This document shows positions 25,017 to 33,099 of a stretch of 64,000 nt of DNA, in pieces. This DNA comes from Thermoproteota archaeon. Its GTDB lineage: Archaea > Korarchaeota > Korarchaeia > Korarchaeales > Korarchaeaceae. The notes under the pieces were generated by a model that was not told where the DNA came from, did not search any database, and was given only the letters and a program-made list of their open reading frames with translations. Made by a program: the position numbers and the translations under genes. The stretch covers positions 84,378 to 148,377 of the forward strand of contig JAOZFI010000041.1 of the NCBI GenBank assembly GCA_027491395.1, given 5' to 3'. The number at the start of each line of letters is the position of its first letter. The first letter of the stretch is position 1.

Positions 25017-26695
25017 TTTGATAGAAGTAGCTCTAGGTATCTGAGTTTCTCGAGGAGATACCTCATCTCAGCCCGGTGAATGACTTCCATTTGTCCCTCT
25101 ACAGACTCAACGCCTAGCAGGAAGCCCTCCACTCCAGCGGACAGGGCCTCACTTATCAGATCAACCGAAGGAACCTCCTCTTTCAGATCTACCATGAGAT
25201 GGTCGAAGCGGGAGGCTAGGGAGAGGGATGCACTGAACCCCTCGAGATTCACTGGCAGTACAGCGCCATCGTAGATGTCAGACAGCTCATCGGACATCAG
25301 CACCAATTCTGCCTTTCCTAAGTAGATTAAGAACTCAGAGCTCGGAGAAGACGCTGCAATAGAAAAAAGCTTTTCTTTGGCTTCCTTAGGGTTATCTGCT
25401 ACCACTAACACCTTAACCTCACCTAAATCCCCTATGTTTGAGGGGTCCCTCAAGATAACGATGTGATCTCCAGGGCCTAATCCGCTCAGCTCGTCCACTT
25501 CTACGATCCAGCCGTCCACCAGCCCTCTCGGGAGTTCCGCCGGGTACCTGACGTAGATCTTGGAGGCCACCAGCGCGACCGGGGAGATCTCCACCTCCCT
25601 CGGAGCTACCTTTCCCGGGCGAGTGAGGGGCTCCGCCTTCTTCACCTCCTTTGATCTCTCCTCCTTAATTTCCCTGACTTCCCTCCTCTCCTCCAGCCAA
25701 TTAATGACCTTCCTCTCCAACGGCTTAACAGGCGGCCTCTCCGGCTCCTTGTGGGCCTGTATCACGAATAGAACGTCCGTGCCCTCCTGAATTACCCACT
25801 CCATAAGAGTGGGGGTCCCCAAGATCAGTGAGAGATCAGAGGATGTTCTAGCTATTTCCTCTATCTCCCCTCCCTTCACCGAGGGCTCCATCCACAGGTG
25901 ATGGGGGACCTCCACCTCACGTATGCCCTGAGGGCTGGGTACGAGCTTAATCTTCTTCTCACTCAGCTCACTCTCCACGACCTCCATGAGGTCCATGCTG
26001 ATCCTGAACCTGTCCTTCGGAACTCCATTCATCGATCCCCAAGTCGACTCAACTAGGATCTCATTTCTCCTCCTGGCGGGACAGCAGATGGCGATCCCAC
26101 TCGATCTCGGAAAGATGACCTTCTGTATCATTATCGCTAGATCCAGATCCTCCGGATATACGCCGAGATCCATCATCCTAGCTATGGCCTTAAGTGAGAA
26201 GGAGCTACCCAGTACCCTCTGGATGGATCTCACGATCCCTTTTTTCGTTGGCTCGTCGTACCACACGCCCATCCTGCCCTTGAGGTCCCCATCGACGAGC
26301 TCGGATGCATAAGGGGACGGTCTAGCGACAATCATTTTCTCGACATTACCTGCGATGGAGTCCATTATCCCATCCAACAGATCCTCGGGGATCGATAGGG
26401 AGCTTATCTTTGATCTGACCTCCTTCTCAAGTTCAAAGGCCTTCTCCGGCCTGTCCGAGTCCATCACTATCCTAGAGAGCTTGAAAATGTCGTGTCTTAT
26501 CCCGGACTCCGACATCAACTGGGATATCACATCGCTGGGTATGATGACAGTGAAGGGAACCCTAGCACCGGTGCCCTTCACCTTGGACAGGTTCCAAGCC
26601 TTCAACCCCACCTCCATCTCAGTGTGCTTGGGGACATCATCCAAACTGATTAGCAAGACATCACCCCCACCTGAACTCAATACTGTCACCCACAT
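24995..26695 (-). CDS. PEP-synthase N-terminal (ATP-grasp)-like protein, divergent
   Basis: 566 aa. The first 290 residues resemble the PPDK/PEP-synthase ATP-binding domain: EVGLKAWNLSKVKGTGARVPFTVIIPSDV near residue 28 matches GGKGANLxxL...PxGFV, and AIMIQKVIFPRSSGIAICCPARRRNEILVESTWGSMNGV near 205-245 matches VQKMV..SGVxFT...EASWG. A Lys/Glu/Pro linker (about 320-380) precedes an unrelated C-terminal domain. It has no swivelling His or PEP domain, so it is not a PEP synthase. It overlaps SAM hydroxide adenosyltransferase by 35 bases and the membrane protein by 22. Confidence 0.6.
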   Translation of the reverse strand: MWVTVLSSGGGDVLLISLDDVPKHTEMEVGLKAWNLSKVKGTGARVPFTVIIPSDVISQLMSESGIRHDIFKLSRIVMDSDRPEKAFELEKEVRSKISSLSIPEDLLDGIMDSIAGNVEKMIVARPSPYASELVDGDLKGRMGVWYDEPTKKGIVRSIQRVLGSSFSLKAIARMMDLGVYPEDLDLAIMIQKVIFPRSSGIAICCPARRRNEILVESTWGSMNGVPKDRFRISMDLMEVVESELSEKKIKLVPSPQGIREVEVPHHLWMEPSVKGGEIEEIARTSSDLSLILGTPTLMEWVIQEGTDVLFVIQAHKEPERPPVKPLERKVINWLEERREVREIKEERSKEVKKAEPLTRPGKVAPREVEISPVALVASKIYVRYPAELPRGLVDGWIVEVDELSGLGPGDHIVILRDPSNIGDLGEVKVLVVADNPKEAKEKLFSIAASSPSSEFLIYLGKAELVLMSDELSDIYDGAVLPVNLEGFSASLSLASRFDHLMVDLKEEVPSVDLISEALSAGVEGFLLGVESVEGQMEVIHRAEMRYLLEKLRYLELLLSKWGELEA

Positions 26696-27431
26696 CGACC
26701 CCGAGGAAGTCGGCGGCGCTGCCCCTAGCTAACGAGAGTTCCAGCAGATCCGTGCTTCCTCTTATCACCAGGAGGCCCTTACCCCCGTAATGGGTGGATC
26801 TCACAGCTTTGGCCCACGAATGCGGGGTGATCACTTCGATCTTCTCCGCGCCCACCTTACCCCATCTCACGTTAGTTACCACGTTCCCGAAGCCGTCCAC
26901 GTTGAGCACTTCCCCCTTAAGGTATCTGTCTCCCTCCTCCACCTTCCACAGATCCAAAACCTCCATGGATCTCTTCCTGAATCCCAAGTCGTCGGGAGAC
27001 TTGCCGCACGCTAACATCGCAGACACGGGAGCGAAAACATCTCTCCCATCGAAGGTGCCCGTCCTCCTCTCAGCTAGACCGGTCCCCCTCATGTCTATCT
27101 TGAAGATCTCGTACTCTCCCATTTCTTGAACTACTGGCCAAAAGAGACCGTTATCCGGACCCACAAAGGTGAGAGGGCCGGCCTTCACTATTATCGGATC
27201 CCTAGCAGTTCCCACCCCGGGATCCACAACTCCCAAGACGATGGATCCCCTCTCTATCCAACGGTACGCCTGCCAGAGGATGAATGCTCCATGCTTTATG
27301 TTGAACTTCTTGACCCCGTGAGATATATCGACTAGATCGACCTTGGGGCACTGGGTACGGATCACTCCTTTCATTGCCCCTACGTAATAGTCCTCGGTAC
27401 CGAAATCAGTGATGAGGTATATCGAGGTCAT
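26661..27431 (-). CDS. S-adenosyl-L-methionine hydroxide adenosyltransferase (DUF62)
   Basis: 256 aa. It hydrolyses SAM to adenosine and methionine. The sequence shows LITDFGTEDYYVGAMKG, DISHGVKKFNIKHGAFIL, VVDPGVGTARDPI, FVGPDNGLF, and FGNVVTNV near residue 180, all SAM-binding or catalytic segments of the fluorinase/DUF62 family, with a C-terminal beta-barrel. The start ATG 27431 is 26.5 bases from the centre of a shared TATA. First gene of an overlapping three-gene run. Confidence 0.92.
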   Translation of the reverse strand: MTSIYLITDFGTEDYYVGAMKGVIRTQCPKVDLVDISHGVKKFNIKHGAFILWQAYRWIERGSIVLGVVDPGVGTARDPIIVKAGPLTFVGPDNGLFWPVVQEMGEYEIFKIDMRGTGLAERRTGTFDGRDVFAPVSAMLACGKSPDDLGFRKRSMEVLDLWKVEEGDRYLKGEVLNVDGFGNVVTNVRWGKVGAEKIEVITPHSWAKAVRSTHYGGKGLLVIRGSTDLLELSLARGSAADFLGVDVGDSIEFRWG

Positions 27432-27452
27432 CGATTAGAAGGGGTGCCATCC

Positions 27453-27462
27453 TTTTTAATTA
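27453..27462. promoter_or_regulatory. Shared TATA element between DUF62 and a small membrane gene
   Basis: TTTTTAATTA centred at 27457.5, 26.5 bases from the minus-strand ATG at 27431 and 27.5 from the plus-strand ATG at 27485. It lies before the upstream in-frame ATG at 27467, which would be outside or at the edge of the transcript. Confidence 0.6.
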
Positions 27463-27484
27463 TGATATGGATGGACCGAGTGCT

Positions 27485-27685
27485 ATGAGCCTAAAGGGTC
27501 TGCTGTTCTGGCTTGCTGGATCCCTAGCACTTCTCCTATCCCTATTCACGCTAGTTGCCGATGAGTACACTCTCCTATTGATATTGAGATGCCTATCATT
27601 CCTTTTCCTGTTTGGAGTCGGAGTTCTGCTCCTCATAATCGCCAAGAAACTGCTTACTCTCTCCCCACCTCCTCCCGCTGCCTGA
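27485..27685 (+). CDS. Small two-helix membrane protein
   Basis: 66 aa from ATG 27485, chosen by its distance from the TATA element. Two hydrophobic helices (about residues 3-23 and 28-54) are linked by DEYT and followed by a short Pro-rich tail. No family recognised. Its end overlaps the convergent thpR by 32 bases. Confidence 0.55.
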   Translation: MSLKGLLFWLAGSLALLLSLFTLVADEYTLLLILRCLSFLFLFGVGVLLLIIAKKLLTLSPPPPAA

Positions 27686-28238
27686 GCTTGACGCCGTATA
27701 ACGTCTCGTATATCGGCCCCTGCGGAGTGAGGGTGCTTTTCTTGAACCTCACCTCCTTGACCTCTATGACTCCTATGTCAACATCCGAGATCCTCCTTAT
27801 TATCTCAGGCAGATCGCCGGAGTAGCCTTTGACCCTAGCAATGGTTAGATGGGGCTCGAATCCCTTTGTCTCCCTTCTGAAGCCTAACTTGGCTAGGGAC
27901 CTGTCGAGCTCCTTGGCCATCCCGATGAAAACGTCTCTTCCCTCATCCACACCTATCCATACGACGTTCGGCCTGCTCACCTTGGGAAAGGCTCCAACTC
28001 CTCTGAGGTGCATGGGGAAGGGCTCAAAGGATTCGAGCACCTCTCTCATGATGGAAACCACCAGCTCTATCCTCGATTCATCGACATTACCCAAGAACTT
28101 CAAGGTGAAGTGGAGGTTCTGCCTCTCCACGGGTCTGAGCTTTGCGCTCGAGGAGAGGATCTCCCTCTGGACCCTAACTATCTTGGACACTATCTCAGGA
28201 TCCTCGACATCTATGGAGATGAAGCTGCGTATCCCCAC
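27654..28238 (-). CDS. thpR: RNA 2',3'-cyclic phosphodiesterase (2'-5' RNA ligase family)
   Basis: 194 aa, usual length. The two HxTx motifs of the 2H phosphoesterase superfamily are visible: HFTLKFLG at about residue 43 and HLTIAR at about 130. SFISIDVEDPEI starts the protein. In archaea it acts on tRNA-half-like ends in vitro; its biological role is not settled. It is followed upstream by the cupin gene with a 13-base gap and both probably share a promoter. Confidence 0.93.
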   Translation of the reverse strand: MGIRSFISIDVEDPEIVSKIVRVQREILSSSAKLRPVERQNLHFTLKFLGNVDESRIELVVSIMREVLESFEPFPMHLRGVGAFPKVSRPNVVWIGVDEGRDVFIGMAKELDRSLAKLGFRRETKGFEPHLTIARVKGYSGDLPEIIRRISDVDIGVIEVKEVRFKKSTLTPQGPIYETLYGVKLRQREEVGRE

Positions 28239-28251
28239 TATCTTCCCTCCT

Positions 28252-28608
28252 TCACCTGAGCTCTGGAGGTACGCCCTCGTTAGGTATCATACAGAGGAAC
28301 AGAATCTCCTCATACGCGAAATACTCGTGAGGAAGATCGGGAGGTACGTATATGACATTCCCCTCCTTGACCTCGAATTCCTGATTCCCGATCCTTATCT
28401 TCCCCCTCCCCTTCAGTACAAGGATCTCGTGCTCCCACGGGTGGCTGTGCTCAGGTATGTGCCCTCCAGCCTCCACCCTAAATATCCTCATCGAGAAGTT
28501 GGGTGCCCCGTCCTTAGGGGAGAGCACCCACTTGATGTAGGTCTTCTCAGCTTGGGGGACCGGTTGGAAAGGGATAGAGTCGATATCCTTGATCACGGGC
28601 CGGGACAT
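28252..28608 (-). CDS. Cupin-domain protein
   Basis: 118 aa from ATG 28608; a TATA-like run at 28632-28640 is 28 bases upstream, so the first ATG of the frame (28617) is less likely. Single conserved-barrel cupin: FSMRIFRVEAGGHIPEHSHPWEHEILVLKGRGKIRIGNQEFEVKEGNVIYVPPDLPHEYF, with the full metal set His, His, Glu and His. Substrate unknown; likely a small-molecule isomerase, dioxygenase or sensor. Confidence 0.9.
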   Translation of the reverse strand: MSRPVIKDIDSIPFQPVPQAEKTYIKWVLSPKDGAPNFSMRIFRVEAGGHIPEHSHPWEHEILVLKGRGKIRIGNQEFEVKEGNVIYVPPDLPHEYFAYEEILFLCMIPNEGVPPELR

Positions 28609-28711
28609 ATGCCTCAAGGTCGGTGCAACGTATAAAAATGGGGCTCAGTCCTAAAGCGTATAATCACCCCTCATAGATCACCTCCGACATCATCGCCCCA
28701 TCTGATGAACA

Positions 28712-29599
28712 TCAAACCGTTATTAACTCGAACTCCATCTTAGACCCTACTAGGGCGAGCAGGTCTTCCATCCTAGAGGGCATTATCAAGGCACCGGCAG
28801 CGTTTCTGTGCCCGCCACCTCCCAGTCTCTCAGCTACTTCTAGGGCCGAGAGCGGAGAATCTTCTCGACTCCTTAAGGAGAGCCTCAAGGCTCCATCGGA
28901 TCCGGTAGTGATGGTCCCGAAGAACTTGTATCTCTTAGCCGCTAGTTGTATGACAGGCACTAGGTAGGATGGGAGGCTCTCTATTCTTACCAAGAGAGCA
29001 TCTCTTCCCTCCAAAGATAGTAACTCCCCTAATCGATCCCCGTACTCCCTCCATATGAGATCCACTTCTCTCTTCACCGCGGGAAGGTTAACCAGCTCAT
29101 CACTTGTCGTGGGAGGGTGTAACAAGAGATCTCTCGCAACTTTGATGAGATCAGATCTCTTCCTCTTGAAGATCTTCCTGATGGCGGCCGTAAAGAGGGC
29201 GGAGGACAGATCTAGGTTACCCGTATCCGTCTGATCAACTAGATCTACGGTACGAGAGAGATCCTCCACTTGAGGTTCGCACTCCCTCAGTATGTCATAC
29301 AGGAGCCTCGCCGTGGACGGATACTCCGGCATGAGAAAGGCTGTTCCCACCCTGTCAAGGAGGGTGAGGTTGGACTCGTGATGATCCACGAGTATTCTAG
29401 TACCGCCCCTCGGGGGAGGCAGGTCTAGGACGATATCGAAGCTCTCTAGCGACTCCCTTATCTCGTAGGGCGCGGAGAAGTGGATCTCGAGGTCCTCCGG
29501 ATGTATCAATGCCATGAGGGAGGCTGAGAATAGACCATCTAGGTCCTCCCCGTGGCTAGCTACCTTGATCCTTCCACCCTTCGAGACCAGCTCGAACAT
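28712..29599 (-). CDS. DHH-family phosphoesterase
   Basis: 295 aa. It has SHGEDLDGLFSASLMALI (motif I with Asp), VDHHESN (DHH motif) and a DHHA1 domain with LGGGGHRNAAGA near residue 265. RecJ-type exonucleases and nanoRNases share this layout; this is the short form without added nucleic-acid-binding domains, so an oligoribonuclease or c-di-nucleotide phosphodiesterase role is plausible. A TATA-like element near 29642-29650 is about 45 bases upstream. Confidence 0.88.
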   Translation of the reverse strand: MFELVSKGGRIKVASHGEDLDGLFSASLMALIHPEDLEIHFSAPYEIRESLESFDIVLDLPPPRGGTRILVDHHESNLTLLDRVGTAFLMPEYPSTARLLYDILRECEPQVEDLSRTVDLVDQTDTGNLDLSSALFTAAIRKIFKRKRSDLIKVARDLLLHPPTTSDELVNLPAVKREVDLIWREYGDRLGELLSLEGRDALLVRIESLPSYLVPVIQLAAKRYKFFGTITTGSDGALRLSLRSREDSPLSALEVAERLGGGGHRNAAGALIMPSRMEDLLALVGSKMEFELITV

Positions 29600-29676
29600 T
29601 TCACCGGCTCTCCCCTTCTCAGATCCATCGCGCGTATCGACTTTAAAACATTAACAGGGTGAGTGCGTAGAGAGTG

Positions 29677-30144
29677 ATGGGACGCAGGGTCTTAGTGGCT
29701 GGCACATTCGACCTAATCCACGAGGGTCATATCAAGATGCTTTGGGAAGCTAAGAAACTCGCCGGCAAGGATGGGGAGCTCGTGGTGGTCATCGCGAGAG
29801 ACGATAATGTGATGAGGTTCAAGGGAAGATTCCCGGTGATAAGAGAGTCGTCTAGGGCCTACATAGTGAAAAACCTGAAACCGGTCGATCGAGTCGTTCT
29901 GGGTGAGAAAGAGCCCTTAGACTCCATAGTGAAGATAAGACCGGACGTAATAGCCCTAGGATACGATCAATGGGCCGAGGAGAGATGGCTTAGGGAAGAG
30001 CTGAGGAAGAGAGGTATGGAGATCGAAGTGGTGAGGCTTCCGAGGTTCGGGGACAGCTCAAGTTCTTCGATAATCGATAAGATAGTGAGACTGTTCTGTT
30101 CAGACAAGGAGCCTCGAAATGGCGGAGGAGAGTCTAAGAGCTAG
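29677..30144 (+). CDS. ribL: Archaeal FAD synthase
   Basis: 155 aa from ATG 29677 (GTG 29674 also possible). Cytidylyltransferase-like nucleotidyltransferase: VAGTFDLIHEGHIKML carries the HxGH motif, RDDNVMRFKG and the C-terminal SSSSSIIDKI correspond to the ISTTxIx motif. The length and the Ser-rich motif fit RibL, which adenylylates FMN to FAD in archaea lacking bifunctional RibF. Its 3' end overlaps the convergent hypothetical gene by 45 bases. Confidence 0.88.
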   Translation: MGRRVLVAGTFDLIHEGHIKMLWEAKKLAGKDGELVVVIARDDNVMRFKGRFPVIRESSRAYIVKNLKPVDRVVLGEKEPLDSIVKIRPDVIALGYDQWAEERWLREELRKRGMEIEVVRLPRFGDSSSSSIIDKIVRLFCSDKEPRNGGGESKS

Positions 30145-30564
30145 AGCTTCTGCTTCTCCCCTGTCGATCAAACCATTTTCCACATCCAGCTTGGTCCACA
30201 GCTCCGCCCCGATTTCCTTGACCTCCTCACTCCACCTCCACCTCCTCATGAGTGAGAAGGCGAGATCTATGAGATCCCTAACTATTCCACAGGCGGTCTC
30301 CTGAATTCCATCTTCCGTGTCGTAACATAACCTGACTCCCAGCGGTATCAGGTAAGACAGGCCGCACACCAATGTCCTGAGATCACCACCCTTCCAATCC
30401 TTCAGGTGACCTACTAGCTCGAAGAACAGATACCTGAGATAACCCTCGGCCCTGCTTAGCTTTCTCACCCTCTCCTTCGGATCCTCCTCCTTCAAGAGGT
30501 CCTCGACGCAGGAGAGGAACTCCTCGTTCACCTCGTAGATGCAGGAGTTCACATCTTCAACCAT
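30100..30564 (-). CDS. All-helical hypothetical protein
   Basis: 154 aa from ATG 30564; the open frame extends to a GTG at 30588 but a TATA-like element at 30592-30600 excludes that as transcript start. The chain is helical with conserved-looking Cys residues (SCIYEV, LSCVEDLL, TLVCGLSYLIP, RLCYDTED, ETACGIV). No family recognised. It is divergent from metG and convergent with ribL. Confidence 0.55.
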   Translation of the reverse strand: MVEDVNSCIYEVNEEFLSCVEDLLKEEDPKERVRKLSRAEGYLRYLFFELVGHLKDWKGGDLRTLVCGLSYLIPLGVRLCYDTEDGIQETACGIVRDLIDLAFSLMRRWRWSEEVKEIGAELWTKLDVENGLIDRGEAEALALRLSSAISRLLV

Positions 30565-30591
30565 AGTGATCCATGCTGAATTGAGCACAGG

Positions 30592-30600
30592 CTTAAAATT
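30592..30600. promoter_or_regulatory. Shared AT element between metG and a hypothetical gene
   Basis: CTTAAAATT is centred at about 30596.5, equidistant (32.5 bases) from the minus-strand ATG at 30564 and the plus-strand ATG of metG at 30629. Transcripts would have leaders of only a few bases. Confidence 0.55.
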
Positions 30601-30628
30601 CTTGATAGCGCCATTTGCGGGAGCGAAG

Positions 30629-32308
30629 ATGAGGTGGATAGTGGCCTCGGCATGGCCCTACATAAATGCTGTGCCCCATCTGGGCACCCTCATACAAGTA
30701 CTCTCCTCCGATGTGTACGCTAGGTACAGGAGGAAGAAAGGGGACTCGGTGGTCTTTGTATCAGGTTCCGACGAGCATGGAACTCCCATAGAAATAGAGG
30801 CGATAAGGAAAGGGATAAGTCCTAAGGAGCTCACTGACAAGATGCACTCTTACGTCTCGGATCTCTTCAATAGGTTCGGGATAAGCTACGACAACTACAC
30901 GAGAACGGAGAGCCCAACTCATGTGAAGTTCGTTCAGGAGTTCTACATGAGGGTCTACGAGAACGGACACATCTTCGAGAAGGAGACGGAACAGCTTTAC
31001 TGCCCCAACGACAAGATGTTCCTGCCCGACAGGTTCGTGATCGGGACATGCCCCTACTGCGGGTACGAGAAGGCCCACGGCGACCAGTGCGATAGGTGCG
31101 GGAGGCTCCTGAACCCGACCGACCTGATCAACCCGAGGTGTGCCATATGCGGTGCTGAACCGGAACTCAGGAGGACGAAGCACTGGTTCTTCGATCTACC
31201 CAAATTCTCCGGTAAACTCAAGGAGTACGTAGAGTCGAACGAGCAGCTTCCAGATAACGCGAGGTCCATGTCCCTCTCAATGATAGAGGACGGCCTGAAA
31301 CCCAGATCAATAACTAGGGATAACAAGTGGGGTATCCCAGCTCCCTTCCCCGGGGCCGAGGGGAAGACGATCTACGTGTGGATGGAAGCGGTGTTGGGCT
31401 ACGTCTCAGCGGTGAAGGAGTACTTCGAGAGACTCGGCAAACCGGAGGAGTTCGACGAGTTCTGGAAGGGGAAGGACACCAAATCGATCTACTTCATAGG
31501 GAAGGACAACATACCCTTCCACACCCTGATATTTCCAGCGCTGCTAATGGCCAGTGAGGAAGGGTACGTCCTGCCCTATAACGTAGCATCCACGGAATTC
31601 CTCCTCTTCGAGGGGGAGAAATTCTCCAAGAGGGAGAGGATAGGTATATGGCTAGACGAGGCCCTAGCCCTGCTTCCCGCCGATTACTGGCGTTTCTACA
31701 TGATATACATAAGGCCCGAAACAAAGGACGCCAACTTCGCTTGGGACGACATGGTGGCCAAGATCAACGACGAGCTGAACGATACCTTAGGCAATTTGAT
31801 CCACAGAGTGCTCTCCTTCATCAAGTCTAGGTACAGCGGAATCGTTCCAGATGCCCAGCTCGACGAGGAGTCGGAAGAGATGCTGAAGGAAGCTAAAGAG
31901 ATAGCTGAAAGGATTGAGGACAGCATAGAGAGGGTCAAGTTGAGGGACGCCCTCAAGGAATTCCTAGAGATGGCACGACTTGGAAACAGGTTCTTCAACA
32001 GCAGGGAGCCTTGGAGGGACATAAGGGAGAACAAACCACGTGCTGACTCCACCGTGGTTGCCTCGTTCAATCTGCTGAAGGCTATGGCCTCCTACATGCA
32101 CATATTCATGCCCTTCTCGGCTGAGAGGCTGTGGAGGATGATGGGTCTTGACGGTGAACCCGCGCCCTTCTCTGACGCATTCAACATCGTAACCGGAGTC
32201 CAGCTGGGGGAAGTGGAACCCCTGTTCCACAAGGTCAATAAGGAGGAGTTGCAGGAAAAGCTGGAGGAAGTCCGAGAGAGGGGAGAGGTTCTCTCGGCTA
32301 GAGAATGA
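30629..32308 (+). CDS. metG: Methionyl-tRNA synthetase
   Basis: 559 aa from ATG 30629, where MRWIVASAWPYINAVPHLGTLIQ begins; the open frame reaches further upstream but through the promoter. The HIGH motif is PHLG (16-19) and the KMSKS motif is KFSKR near residue 332. Two zinc knuckles (CPYCGYEKAHGDQCDRCGR and CAICGAEP) are both complete. The Met-binding CP and anticodon-binding helical domain follow. It ends without the C-terminal tRNA-binding domain, which is a separate gene at 490-828. It abuts the next, convergent gene with no spacer. Confidence 0.97.
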   Translation: MRWIVASAWPYINAVPHLGTLIQVLSSDVYARYRRKKGDSVVFVSGSDEHGTPIEIEAIRKGISPKELTDKMHSYVSDLFNRFGISYDNYTRTESPTHVKFVQEFYMRVYENGHIFEKETEQLYCPNDKMFLPDRFVIGTCPYCGYEKAHGDQCDRCGRLLNPTDLINPRCAICGAEPELRRTKHWFFDLPKFSGKLKEYVESNEQLPDNARSMSLSMIEDGLKPRSITRDNKWGIPAPFPGAEGKTIYVWMEAVLGYVSAVKEYFERLGKPEEFDEFWKGKDTKSIYFIGKDNIPFHTLIFPALLMASEEGYVLPYNVASTEFLLFEGEKFSKRERIGIWLDEALALLPADYWRFYMIYIRPETKDANFAWDDMVAKINDELNDTLGNLIHRVLSFIKSRYSGIVPDAQLDEESEEMLKEAKEIAERIEDSIERVKLRDALKEFLEMARLGNRFFNSREPWRDIRENKPRADSTVVASFNLLKAMASYMHIFMPFSAERLWRMMGLDGEPAPFSDAFNIVTGVQLGEVEPLFHKVNKEELQEKLEEVRERGEVLSARE

Positions 32309-33013
32309 TTAGCTCCCCTTCTCAACCCTCACCCTTATCTTGACCTCTCCAGAGGCTATGGGATGTCCCGGCTTCAGCGCCTGCACCACTACAACGTATG
32401 TGGTGTTGTCTGTCACATTAGCGCTCCAATCCAAGACGGCCTTGCCTTCAGAATCAGTATGAGTCACGGAGGTCACGGTGGCGTTGGGTCCCATGGTGAG
32501 GGCTATGAGCTTGGCCCCCTTGACGGGCTTCCCCTCCATCTTTACGGTAGCATACACCTTACTGGAGACGGTGGTGTACTGCTTCTCAGCCGTCACATTG
32601 ATGAAGGCGGACAGGTTTTCCTCCGTCTCTAGGGTAATGTTCAGAGGAGCGCCCCCGAACACGTTGAAATAGGCATCTTCCTCGACGGTGCTACCGAGAT
32701 TTGCCACCACCCTCAGCGAATAGTGGCCTATTCTGTAACTTCCTTCATCGATCGGGATGGTAGCGCTCACTACTTTGCTTGGTTGCAAGCTCTTGGACTC
32801 TATGGTCATGTTCCTCTCGAGGTCCACGACATCCACTCTTACGGATGACGGAGGGCTGGGAAAAGACACTGTGAACCGGAGTTCTCCCCCTAAGGGGACC
32901 GTATCCTTGTTAAGAGAGATCTTGAACTTAGGTGCCGTTACCACCGGCCAAGATAGGAGCAGAGCCACGAAGACGAGATTTAGCAGTAGAACTATCTTGG
33001 TCTTGGTCTCCAT
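32309..33013 (-). CDS. Secreted or membrane-anchored beta-sandwich protein
   Basis: 234 aa. An N-terminal signal/anchor helix (TKIVLLLNLVFVALLLSWPVV) is followed by two Ig-like beta domains: FKISLNKDTVPLGGELRFTVSFP and a Big-like domain with YATVKMEGKPVKGAKLIALT...DSEGKAVLDWSANVTDNTTYVVVV. Several N-glycosylation sites (NMT, NIT, NVT, NAT, NTT). It is probably on the cell surface; ligand unknown. It shares no bases with metG but ends immediately next to it. Confidence 0.7.
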   Translation of the reverse strand: METKTKIVLLLNLVFVALLLSWPVVTAPKFKISLNKDTVPLGGELRFTVSFPSPPSSVRVDVVDLERNMTIESKSLQPSKVVSATIPIDEGSYRIGHYSLRVVANLGSTVEEDAYFNVFGGAPLNITLETEENLSAFINVTAEKQYTTVSSKVYATVKMEGKPVKGAKLIALTMGPNATVTSVTHTDSEGKAVLDWSANVTDNTTYVVVVQALKPGHPIASGEVKIRVRVEKGS

Positions 33014-33069
33014 TCCTCGGTCCCATGGTAGGGAAACCTCCCTTAATTAATGATTATCGTTCCCACGAA

Positions 33070-33079
33070 CTTTTATTTT
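33070..33079 (+). promoter_or_regulatory. TATA element of egsA
   Basis: CTTTTATTTT centred about 25 bases upstream of GTG 33100, indicating a leaderless transcript. The divergent secreted-protein gene has a different element (33043-33052), unlike the shared-TATA pairs elsewhere in the window. Confidence 0.5.
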
Positions 33080-33099
33080 CCTCTAGCTGTTTCACCTAG

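Noticed and set aside
30539..30628. N-terminal extension of MetRS by 30 residues
   Set aside because: It would cross the shared AT element and the divergent gene's start; the conserved MetRS N-terminus begins at 30629.
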